Origin: Candidatus Bipolaricaulota bacterium
GTDB taxonomy: Bacteria; Bipolaricaulota; Bipolaricaulia; Bipolaricaulales; Bipolaricaulaceae
Direction: 5' to 3'
Assembly: GCA_014360945.1 (NCBI GenBank)
Contig: JACIWM010000074.1
Location: forward strand, 1 to 5,503
DNA: 5,503 nucleotides
Shown here piece by piece: positions 1 through 5,503 of the stretch. The notes under the pieces are model-generated. The model saw only the letters and a program-made list of their open reading frames with translations. It did not search any database and was not told the DNA's origin. Within the stretch, counting starts at the first letter, position 1. Each line of letters starts with the position of its first letter. The position numbers and the translations under genes are program-made.

Positions 1-3000
1 CGAGCAGGATTGGGAATGCACCAAAGTTTCGGTCCGGAGGGCTCAAGGGTGACCACATAAAGCCAATATTCCGGACCCAGACGGTGGGCCATGAACCACT
101 CGTTCTGGGTGAGGGTCACCGGGCCGGGCTTGGCGCGGGCCTTCACCTCGATGTACCGCACCTCCTCCGGCCCTTCCGAACGCACGTCGTAGCCCAGGTT
201 CTCCTGGGAAACGTCCACGGGATTCCGGCCCTGGGCCCGCTCATAGGCAAGCACGGCCGCCATCCCGATGCGCTCCATCTCCGGATCGGGCGTAAGCTCC
301 TCTTCAGCAGTAACGGGCGCGGGAAGGACAGCACAGATGCCGACGATGCGGATCTCTCCGGGGATGAGGGTCGTCTCGCGCCGGATTCTCTCTTCGAGAT
401 TTTTTCGGCGAAGTTCGATTTTTTCCCGCTTCTTCCGGGCTTGCTCGAACACCACTGGAGGGATTTCTTCGCCCGCGGCTCTCCGGGTCTCCAAATCCAA
501 AAGCTGGCCTTCGGCCTCAAGGAGGAGGCTTTCCAGGGATTTTAGGCCGTAGCGGCGGCGGATCTGGGCCTGGCGCTCACGCTCGGCTTGAACTTCCGCA
601 AAGAATCGGGGAAGCAAACTCTCGGCCACGAAGGCCCGGATGCGTTCGGGATCGGGCGGATCCCAAGGGACGGGGCCTTCGCGTGGCTCAAGGTCATAAA
701 GGATCGCGGGATGGATGGGTTCGAGCTTTCCATCGGGCCGAGAAAGGACGCTGAGCACGCGTTTTCCCGCGATTTCGCCGTTTCCATCCACCACGGTGGC
801 TTCGACGAAGAAAATTGTGCCGGCAAGGCGTCCCAGGAGATCGTGGAAGACTGCGCCTTTTTCGCAGTCCTGGGCGGTGCGGTGAAGGATCTCTTCCAAA
901 ACGGCCTCGAACAGGGGATGCCCGGGGGCGATGAATTCCCCGCCCTTTTTCAAGGCCTCGTCCTTGTGAAAGGTAAGCCGCCGGTAGTGTTCGCGGATTT
1001 CTCCAAAGCGGGCGCGAAAGTCGGCGGAGCGGTTGCGAAGCCAGGCGGGCACAGGTCCCACCCGCCAAAGCCCGTCCTCGCCTTTTCTGGCACGAATTCC
1101 CAAATGCTCCGCAGCCTTTTCAAAGAAGGCCTCCACATATTCGGGGATCAGCCGGTTCTCCTTGGCCCGGCGTTCCTCGCCCAAGATGCGCGAAAGGTCG
1201 ATGTGGCGGGTGGCCAAGGCCTCGGCGGTGGCGGCGCGAATGCGGGCAATGGCTTCGGTGTTGGGAATGGCCTCGATTTCCCGAACGATTTCGTCCAGGG
1301 TGCGCCGGCCGGCGATCACTTCCAAAATCAGGTCGGCCAGAGAGCGGCCATAAAGCACCTCTTGGATCACGTCGAATACGCGGTCCGAGCCCATGGCGGC
1401 CCGGATCTCCGTGAGTTTCTGGAACAAGCGGCGCAGGACTTCGCCCTCAACAGTTCCTCCGGCCACTAGGTTGAAGATGTGCACCTCCTTTTGTTGGCCG
1501 TAGCGGTGAATGCGGCCCATGCGCTGCTCCAAGCGATTGGGGTTCCAGGGAAGGTCGTAGTTGATCATGAGGGAGGCGAACTGGAGGTTTATGCCCTCGC
1601 CTCCGGCCTCTGTGGAGACGAGGATCTGTGTTTGCTCGCGAAATTCGGCTTCAGCGCGAATGCGCTCCTCGAGGCTCATGCCGCCGTGAAGGACGGTCAC
1701 GGCGTAGCCCCAGCGCCGCAAATGGGCAGCAAGATACTCCAATGTGTCCCGGGATTCCGTGAAGATCACGAGTTTTTCGCCGGGGTGGTTTTGCGCCAAA
1801 GTTATGAGGAGATTCCGAAGCTCGTTGAGCTTGGTTTCCACACCGGCGCGTTCCAATTCCCGACCGCGGGCGATAAGGGCCTCCAGGGCGGCGATTTCCT
1901 CTCGCAGCTCGTCTAAAGTTTGAGCGGCGGTGAGCTTGGAGAGAAGCTCCTCTTCCCTTTCCCAGCGTTCCTTCTCGGAGAGATCCTCAATCTCTTCCTC
2001 GTCGATTTCGCTCCGTACCTGCAAAAGTTCCCCTTTTTCCAAGAGCTTTTGGAGGCGGTCCTTTCGGCGTTCCAAGGATTTGCGGGCCGCGTAAAGGGAG
2101 GAGGCCAACCGCCGCTGAAGAAGAACCAGAGCAAATTGAACGTTGCGGCGTTCGGCGTCCAAGGCGCGGTTGAATTGGTCCTGCACGTAGCGGGTGAGGG
2201 CCCAGTAGAACTCCATCTCCTCCGGGGAAAGGGTGAAAACCACGGTATGCACGTGCCTGGGCGGGAAGAGCGGAATGCCGTCGATGGTCTTCAGGTCCTC
2301 CTTTAAGCGGCGAAGAACAAGGGGATTTTCGCCCTGCCGCACGGCCTCCTCGATGAGCTCGGCCTTGGTGAAAAGATCAGGGTCTAAGAGGGCCAAAAGG
2401 AGCCGAAAATTCTCGGGGTCGCCCCGATGGGGCGTGGCCGAAAGAAACAGAAGCATGCGGGAGTTCTGGGCCAAAACCTCACCCAGGCGAAAGCGCTGAG
2501 TCTTTTTCGTTTTCTCGCCGTACCGGTAGGCCGCGAGTTTGTGGGCCTCGTCCACGATAACCAGGTCCCATTCCACGTCGGCTAGGGTTTGCAGGACGTC
2601 TTCCTGCTTGGCGAAGTCCATTGAGGTGAGGATTTGAGGAAATTCTCGCCACGGGTTTTGCCCGTACGCGTTCTGAAGGAAGGCTCTGTCCACAACGCGG
2701 AAGGTTTCCCCAAATTTCTCCTTGAGCTCCCGAAGCCATTGGTCGCGAAGGTGACCCGGCACCACAATGAGGATCCGCTCCACAAGGCCCCGATATTTGA
2801 GCTCCTTCAAAAGAAGACCGGCCATGATGGTTTTTCCCGCGCCGGGGTCATCGGCCAAAAGGAAACGCAGTCGCGTTTTAGGAAGCATGTGGAAATAGAC
2901 GGCGTCGATCTGATGGGGAAGAGGGTCGATCATGGAGACGTGAAGGGCATGTAACGGATCAAACTGGTGGCTTAAACGGATGCGCCTGGCCTCAATTCCT

Positions 3001-3227
3001 AAGAACAAGGCTGTGGGATTCCCGGAGAAGTCCGGTGCTTCCGGCTTGGAAACGGAGATTTTTTCCAGGTCCTCCGGGCGCAGCCAACATTCGCCGTAGA
3101 ACCGCTGGGAGGCCTCGCCCAGGACCACCAAGCGCAGAAGGCCACCTTGTTCCTGAACTTGGATGACCTTTACAGGCTCCGGCCAAAATGGGCCGGTCAA
3201 ACGCACGCCAGGACGAATCTCCGTCAT
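1..3227 (-). CDS. SNF2-family DNA helicase/translocase with C-terminal DUF3883 domain (3' end cut by window)
   Basis: One open minus-strand frame of 1,075 codons runs from an ATG at 3227 to the window edge without a stop; only the extreme C-terminus is missing. The ATG is preceded directly by an in-frame TAG (3230-3228), so it is the most upstream possible start. Seen, by residue: a Walker A LADDPGAGKT (124-133), DEAH box (226-229), SAT motif III (263-265), a charged, probably coiled-coil insertion (about 380-460), motif V STEAGGEGINLQ (538-549) and motif VI QRMGRIHRYGQ (568-578). These give both RecA lobes of an SF2/SNF2 ATPase. A second charged helical stretch lies at about 875-950. Residues about 985-1065 match DUF3883, with GYD (1012-1014) and IEVK (1026-1029), a pattern like the PD-(D/E)XK nuclease core. 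Known of the family: ATP-driven DNA translocation, with frequent neighbours among methylases and defence genes (DISARM drmD is also a SNF2 protein). The cellular role here is inferred and the substrate is unknown. All motifs look intact. Confidence 0.95.
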   Translation of the reverse strand, partial: MTEIRPGVRLTGPFWPEPVKVIQVQEQGGLLRLVVLGEASQRFYGECWLRPEDLEKISVSKPEAPDFSGNPTALFLGIEARRIRLSHQFDPLHALHVSMIDPLPHQIDAVYFHMLPKTRLRFLLADDPGAGKTIMAGLLLKELKYRGLVERILIVVPGHLRDQWLRELKEKFGETFRVVDRAFLQNAYGQNPWREFPQILTSMDFAKQEDVLQTLADVEWDLVIVDEAHKLAAYRYGEKTKKTQRFRLGEVLAQNSRMLLFLSATPHRGDPENFRLLLALLDPDLFTKAELIEEAVRQGENPLVLRRLKEDLKTIDGIPLFPPRHVHTVVFTLSPEEMEFYWALTRYVQDQFNRALDAERRNVQFALVLLQRRLASSLYAARKSLERRKDRLQKLLEKGELLQVRSEIDEEEIEDLSEKERWEREEELLSKLTAAQTLDELREEIAALEALIARGRELERAGVETKLNELRNLLITLAQNHPGEKLVIFTESRDTLEYLAAHLRRWGYAVTVLHGGMSLEERIRAEAEFREQTQILVSTEAGGEGINLQFASLMINYDLPWNPNRLEQRMGRIHRYGQQKEVHIFNLVAGGTVEGEVLRRLFQKLTEIRAAMGSDRVFDVIQEVLYGRSLADLILEVIAGRRTLDEIVREIEAIPNTEAIARIRAATAEALATRHIDLSRILGEERRAKENRLIPEYVEAFFEKAAEHLGIRARKGEDGLWRVGPVPAWLRNRSADFRARFGEIREHYRRLTFHKDEALKKGGEFIAPGHPLFEAVLEEILHRTAQDCEKGAVFHDLLGRLAGTIFFVEATVVDGNGEIAGKRVLSVLSRPDGKLEPIHPAILYDLEPREGPVPWDPPDPERIRAFVAESLLPRFFAEVQAERERQAQIRRRYGLKSLESLLLEAEGQLLDLETRRAAGEEIPPVVFEQARKKREKIELRRKNLEERIRRETTLIPGEIRIVGICAVLPAPVTAEEELTPDPEMERIGMAAVLAYERAQGRNPVDVSQENLGYDVRSEGPEEVRYIEVKARAKPGPVTLTQNEWFMAHRLGPEYWLYVVTLEPSGPKLWCIPNPA

Positions 3228-3234
3228 CTACGCG

Positions 3235-3240
3235 ATGGTA
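3235..3240 (-). promoter_or_regulatory. possible -10 element for a leaderless helicase transcript
   Basis: On the minus strand a TACCAT hexamer (TANNNT type, four of six matches to the consensus) ends 7 bases before the A of the helicase ATG. That is the spacing expected if transcription starts at the ATG itself. No good -35 is visible 16-18 bases upstream, where the terminator U-tract and stem lie. A GAGGT (3244-3240) could instead act as a ribosome site, but it sits 12 bases from the ATG, which is long. Only about 30 bases separate terminator and start codon, so little else could serve as a promoter. Weakly supported. Confidence 0.25.
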
Positions 3241-3256
3241 CCTCAAGGCAAAGAAA

Positions 3257-3281
3257 AAAGGGGGCACGGAGTGCCCCCTTT
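3257..3281 (-). terminator. intrinsic (Rho-independent) terminator
   Basis: A perfect inverted repeat has an 8-bp GC-rich core, GGGGGCAC/GTGCCCCC (3260-3267 with 3271-3278), and a 3-base loop. It extends by three A/T pairs to 11 bp. Read on the minus strand it is followed by a strong T tract (TTTTTTCTTT), the classic arrangement. The stem starts 17 bases after the stop codon of the small minus-strand gene ending at 3299, so it most likely terminates that gene. On the plus strand the trailing sequence is TTTCTCCTCT, so it would work more weakly that way. It lies only about 30 bases before the helicase start. Confidence 0.85.
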
Positions 3282-3298
3282 CTCCTCTGGCAATTCTG

Positions 3299-3763
3299 CT
3301 AGTTCGAGAGAGAAAGCACGTATGGAAAGGGCCAGGGACTCATGTCCCACTTGATGAGGAGGACGAAGAAAAGGGTCCCAGGCACCGGTGCGTCGCCCCA
3401 TTGGGTGAGGGGCTGGTAGGTCTGGGGCCGGTCAAGGGCTACAGAGATCCCGCCGCCGGGCCAAGGCGACCAGGCCATGGCCGCGTTCCAAAAGTTCGGA
3501 ACGGGCACGATCCACAGCCACACGAAGGTGTTGGGCTGATCGTAGGTCACGGTTGCGCGGAGGGAGCCTCCGGCGGTGCTCACCCAAAGGCCCAACACCG
3601 CAAAACCTCCGGGCAAAGCATCCACGATGATGGGGTCCTCAGCATCGCTGAGCTTGGGTTTGGTCTCCGAGCCCTGGACCTGGACCTCCGCGCCCGTGGC
3701 TTGGAGGGCGCTCAAAAGCTGGGCCGGGCTTGACCAGGATCTCCTACGTTTTCCTGATGGCAA
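3299..3763 (-). CDS. tryptophan-rich hypothetical protein, start uncertain, possibly 5'-truncated
   Basis: Not recognised. The frame ends at TAG (3301-3299) and is followed 17 bases later by a strong terminator in the same orientation. From about residue 13 onward codon use is typical of the window (G/C third positions), which argues that it is or was a real gene. The only far-upstream start is a TTG at 3763 with no ribosome site; the first dozen codons look atypical (KRRRSW). An internal TTG at 3715 is equally unsupported. The protein has about nine tryptophans in its last 140 residues, many prolines and short hydrophobic strands (VWLWIVPVP, FFVLLIKW, YVLSLSN), suggesting a beta-sandwich. 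The end loosely resembles pre-peptidase C-terminal domains, and LLSALQATGAEVQVQG resembles a short alpha/beta motif seen in some exported proteins. Both likenesses are by eye. An exported protein would need a signal peptide, and none is present in frame, so loss of the 5' end is plausible. Confidence 0.55.
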   Translation of the reverse strand: MPSGKRRRSWSSPAQLLSALQATGAEVQVQGSETKPKLSDAEDPIIVDALPGGFAVLGLWVSTAGGSLRATVTYDQPNTFVWLWIVPVPNFWNAAMAWSPWPGGGISVALDRPQTYQPLTQWGDAPVPGTLFFVLLIKWDMSPWPFPYVLSLSN

Positions 3764-3804
3764 AAAGTTCTGTGCAGCACATAAGTTCCGCCGAAAGGAG
3801 GACG
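3716..3804. other. short divergent intergenic region
   Basis: This stretch separates the divergent small minus-strand gene (if it starts near 3715) from the TatT-like gene. It must hold the TatT promoter. Candidates are weak: TTGACC at 3730-3735 has only a three-of-six -10 (CCTGAT, 3753-3758) at 17 bases, and CATAAG (3780-3785) has no good -35. On the minus strand TTGCCA (3763-3758) is a five-of-six -35 match but its -10 is also poor. No operator-like palindrome was seen. Confidence 0.35.
3796..3801 (+). promoter_or_regulatory. ribosome binding site deciding the TatT-like start
   Basis: AGGAGG lies 3 bases before the ATG at 3805. The spacing is shorter than the usual 5-9 bases, but the match is perfect, and the ATG opens a clear signal peptide. 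The further in-frame start at 3730 would add 25 residues (beginning MTRISYVFLM) that bury the signal peptide and has no ribosome site, so 3805 is preferred. Confidence 0.7.
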
Positions 3805-4608
3805 ATGCGCGTCGTAGCTATCGTGCTTGCCGTTTTGTTCGCGGTCTTAGCCTGGGCTGATCCTGGGGAACTTGTGCGGCAAGCGGAAAGCCTTTACGCG
3901 GAGCGCTATCAACTTCCGGTTTTGGAGCACACGATCGAGCTTTATGAGCGGGCGCTTGCGGAAGCTCCGGGAGACCGTGAGCTTCTCATCAGGCTCGCCC
4001 AGCTTTGGTACGAGTGGGCCGTGCTGAAGCCTGAGGAAGAGGAGGAGCCGGGCTGGCGAAAGGCCGCGGACTATGCCTCTCAAGCCTTGGGCCTCTCCAG
4101 CCTTGATGACGTGTTGAAACTTTCCAACGAGGAATTTCGAGCGTTTGTGGTCTCCGCCACGGATGCTCGGGCTCTCCTTTGGCTCGGCCACGGGTGGGGA
4201 CAGCTCCTGGGAAAGATGAACCCGTTCTCCGCGTTTTTTGCCCTCCCCAAGATCCGCATCATCTACGAGCGCGCCATGGAACTGGATCCCGCCTACATGG
4301 GCGGATCCGCCCCCCAGGCTTACGGCGCCCTCCTCGCCAACCTTTCCGACTACGGGATCCTCTTTGGCGTGAAGCTCTCTGAGGCCAAACGGTACTTCGA
4401 ATGGGCCATCGAGCTTGACCCCACCTACCTCGAGAACTACGTGGCTTATGCGAAAGAGTACGCCGTGCGCGCCAAGGACCGCGCCCTTTTTGAGCAACTT
4501 CTTAACCACGTCCTTGAAGCACCTATGGCAAATTGGCCGTTTTGGAATCGCCATGCTAAGGAAAAGGCTCAGGAGTACTTGGCAAAAATCGACAAGTACT
4601 TCCGATAA
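3805..4608 (+). CDS. TatT-like periplasmic protein (TRAP transporter T-component family)
   Basis: A 267-residue protein. Residues 1-18 are a short hydrophobic signal peptide ending AWA, with predicted cleavage before Asp19. There is no lipobox cysteine, so it should be soluble and periplasmic rather than lipid-anchored like Treponema pallidum Tp0956. The rest is helical with TPR-like repeats: an A-LYERALAEAPGD unit near 45-57, a YERAMELDPAYMGG unit (154-167), and a FEWAIELDPTYLENYVAYAKEYAV unit (near 198-221) followed by KDRALFEQLLNHVL (224-237). The block with GG, then GALL, then AI-LDP-YLENYV-YA, then KDR-LFE-LL, then a terminal AKEKAQEYLAKID helix is the recognisable TatT pattern. Known of the family: ring-forming trimers that partner the TatP solute-binding protein of some TRAP transporters, possibly for hydrophobic ligands. 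No TatP or TRAP permease gene is visible here, so the partner is unknown. The gene diverges from the small minus-strand gene and ends one base from the ATPase stop codon. No clear promoter was found in the upstream gap. Confidence 0.85.
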   Translation: MRVVAIVLAVLFAVLAWADPGELVRQAESLYAERYQLPVLEHTIELYERALAEAPGDRELLIRLAQLWYEWAVLKPEEEEEPGWRKAADYASQALGLSSLDDVLKLSNEEFRAFVVSATDARALLWLGHGWGQLLGKMNPFSAFFALPKIRIIYERAMELDPAYMGGSAPQAYGALLANLSDYGILFGVKLSEAKRYFEWAIELDPTYLENYVAYAKEYAVRAKDRALFEQLLNHVLEAPMANWPFWNRHAKEKAQEYLAKIDKYFR

Positions 4609-4609
4609 G

Positions 4610-5389
4610 CTAGGCCGAATCCACGCGGGGAAGGAAGGCCCGAAGCCCCGCACCATCCCCTAAAACGCGGAAGGGGATACTGTAGGCTTTCTCGAGGATC
4701 TCCGGGGAAAGCACAGAGGAAGGCTCTCCCGCGGCCAAAGTTTTTCCGGAGTTCAGAAGAAGCACTCTTTTTCCGTAGAGGAGGGCAGAGTTAGGATTGT
4801 GAGTGGTGGCCACCACTCCTAACCCTTGCTTAGCGAGATTTCTCACCACGGAAAGAACGCGGTGCTGGTTCGCCGGGTCCAGATGGGCGTCGGGCTCGTC
4901 CAAAAGAAGATAAGGTGCTTCTTGGACGAGGCCGCGGGCAATGAGAACTAGCCGACGCTCGCCTCCGCTTAGGGTGTTCACCGCTCGTCCCCGCAGGGCC
5001 CAAAGACCCACGAGCTCTAAGGCTTTCTCTGCCTTTTCCCAATCTTTCTTTCCTGGTTGGCCGAACGGGCCCACACGGGGAGCACGGCCGAAAATCACCA
5101 TTTCTTCCACAGTGTAGGCAAACACCGCTTCCGGGAATTGCGGCACATAGGCGATGCGTTTAGCCCGCTCCCGCGGGGAAAGGGAGGAAAGAGCTACCCC
5201 GTCCACGACAACTTCGCCTTTTTGCGGGAAACGCACGCCGCAGAGGCACTCCAAAAGCGTGGTTTTCCCGCTTCCGTTGGCGCCAAGGAGGAAGAAAACG
5301 TCTCCGGTGTCCACGCGCAGACTGACCCCGTCCAGCACGAGCTTTTCCGGCACGTAGGAGTAGGAGATCTCCCGGGCTACGAGGCTCAT
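4610..5389 (-). CDS. ABC transporter ATP-binding protein of a FecCD/BtuCD-type importer
   Basis: A 259-residue cytoplasmic ATPase, normal length for FepC/BtuD/FecE-type subunits. Seen: Walker A GANGSGKT (36-43), Q-loop YVPQF (81-85), ABC signature LSGGE (140-144), Walker B LLLDEP (161-166), D-loop HLD (169-171) and H-loop histidine 197 in TTHNPN. The linker SSLSPRERAKRIAYVPQ (68-84) and the ELVGLWALRGR stretch before the signature are characteristic of this importer group. ATG at 5389 is chosen because its ATGA overlaps the permease stop and a G-run (5400-5395) lies 5 bases upstream; a GTG at 5395 would add two residues but sits inside that G-run. Family role: it powers uptake of ferric siderophores, heme, cobalamin or related metal chelates from a periplasmic binding protein. 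The substrate cannot be told from the ATPase. All catalytic motifs are intact. Translation is probably coupled to the permease. Confidence 0.95.
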   Translation of the reverse strand: MSLVAREISYSYVPEKLVLDGVSLRVDTGDVFFLLGANGSGKTTLLECLCGVRFPQKGEVVVDGVALSSLSPRERAKRIAYVPQFPEAVFAYTVEEMVIFGRAPRVGPFGQPGKKDWEKAEKALELVGLWALRGRAVNTLSGGERRLVLIARGLVQEAPYLLLDEPDAHLDPANQHRVLSVVRNLAKQGLGVVATTHNPNSALLYGKRVLLLNSGKTLAAGEPSSVLSPEILEKAYSIPFRVLGDGAGLRAFLPRVDSA

Positions 5390-5503
5390 CGCCACCCCCC
5401 GCCTTTTCTTATTTGCCGCATGAAAAGGAGGAAGAAGACGGGAACGCCGATGAGGCCGGTGAGGATATCCAAAGGGATTTCCGTGGGTAGAGCAGTGCGG
5501 GCG
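5386..5503 (-). CDS. FecCD-type ABC importer permease, C-terminal fragment (5' part outside window)
   Basis: The last 38 codons plus stop (TGA at 5388-5386) of a minus-strand gene entering from the right edge. The sequence begins ARTALPTEIPLDILTGLIG and continues PVFFLLFMRQIRK, then a basic tail GGGWR. This is the diagnostic C-terminal end of FecCD/BtuC permeases: a conserved Ar-P-E-P-GilTaliG-PfF pattern leading into the last transmembrane helix, then a short cytoplasmic basic tail. Its TGA overlaps the ATG of the ATPase gene in an ATGA, so the two form one operon and an inner-membrane complex. The usual Gly after the Pro-Glu-hydrophobic-Pro stretch is replaced by Asp here (PLDILT), a mild departure. 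The substrate is unknown; any binding-protein gene would be outside the window. Confidence 0.92.
   Translation of the reverse strand, partial: ARTALPTEIPLDILTGLIGVPVFFLLFMRQIRKGGGWR

Noticed and set aside
84..545. A 153-codon plus-strand frame
   Set aside because: Antisense shadow of the DUF3883 and coiled-coil part of the helicase; no recognisable motif.
588..1469. A 293-codon open frame on the plus strand
   Set aside because: It lies wholly antisense to the helicase gene, has low-complexity glycine- and alanine-rich content and no domain, and is open because of the G/C-rich third positions of the true gene.
1479..2306. Two consecutive plus-strand frames (1479-1916 and 1920-2306)
   Set aside because: Both are antisense to the second RecA lobe and insertion of the helicase, whose motifs are unambiguous on the minus strand.
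1..3227. Possible frameshift or pseudogene in the helicase, because no short complete frame covers it
   Set aside because: Codon-by-codon reading from 3227 to 3 stays in one frame with all motifs in order and no stop; it only lacks a stop because the window ends.
3188..3733. A 181-codon plus-strand frame
   Set aside because: It crosses the helicase start and the terminator hairpin, its composition is charged and repetitive, and the minus-strand frame opposite it has better codon use and a terminator.
4299..4312. A 14-base perfect palindrome, GGGCGGATCCGCCC
   Set aside because: It lies inside the TatT-like coding sequence (GGSA codons), has no loop or T tract, and is expected by chance in GC-rich DNA.
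3847..4656. A 269-codon minus-strand frame
   Set aside because: Antisense shadow of the TatT-like gene, which has a signal peptide, ribosome site and family pattern.

Overview
The window is a GC-rich, densely packed bacterial segment. It holds one very large gene that runs off the left edge, a small orphan gene, a periplasmic helical-repeat protein, and the end of an ABC-importer operon that runs off the right edge. Third codon positions of the real genes are strongly G/C, so antisense frames stay open by chance for long stretches. The TatT-type protein, the compact spacing and the high GC would fit a thermophilic or deep-branching bacterium (for example Bipolaricaulota/Acetothermia or a Thermus-like group). 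That placement is a guess: there is no rRNA or marker gene here.

Left to right: (1) positions 3227 down to 1, minus strand, form one uninterrupted reading frame of 1,075 codons. It encodes a SNF2-family helicase/translocase with a C-terminal DUF3883 domain, and its last residues lie beyond the left edge. (2) Positions 3228-3298 hold a strong intrinsic terminator oriented for minus-strand transcription, followed directly by the helicase start. (3) Positions 3299-3763, minus, hold a small tryptophan-rich protein of unknown function with no convincing start; it may have lost its N-terminus. (4) Positions 3805-4608, plus, encode an exported TatT-like protein (T component associated with TRAP transporters). 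(5) Positions 4610-5389, minus, encode the ATPase of a FecCD/BtuCD-type importer. It is translationally coupled by an ATGA overlap to (6) the last 38 codons of the FecCD-type permease (5386-5503, minus).

Functionally, the permease and ATPase form one metal-chelate/cobalamin-type uptake operon entering from the right. The TatT gene is a single divergent unit that converges on it with one base between stop codons. The helicase is a separate unit leaving to the left. SNF2-DUF3883 proteins are often found beside DNA methylases and other defence or DNA-modification genes, so a possible unrecognised system would lie beyond the left edge. Nothing inside the window proves a defence locus. No tRNA, rRNA, CRISPR array, insertion sequence or attachment site was seen.
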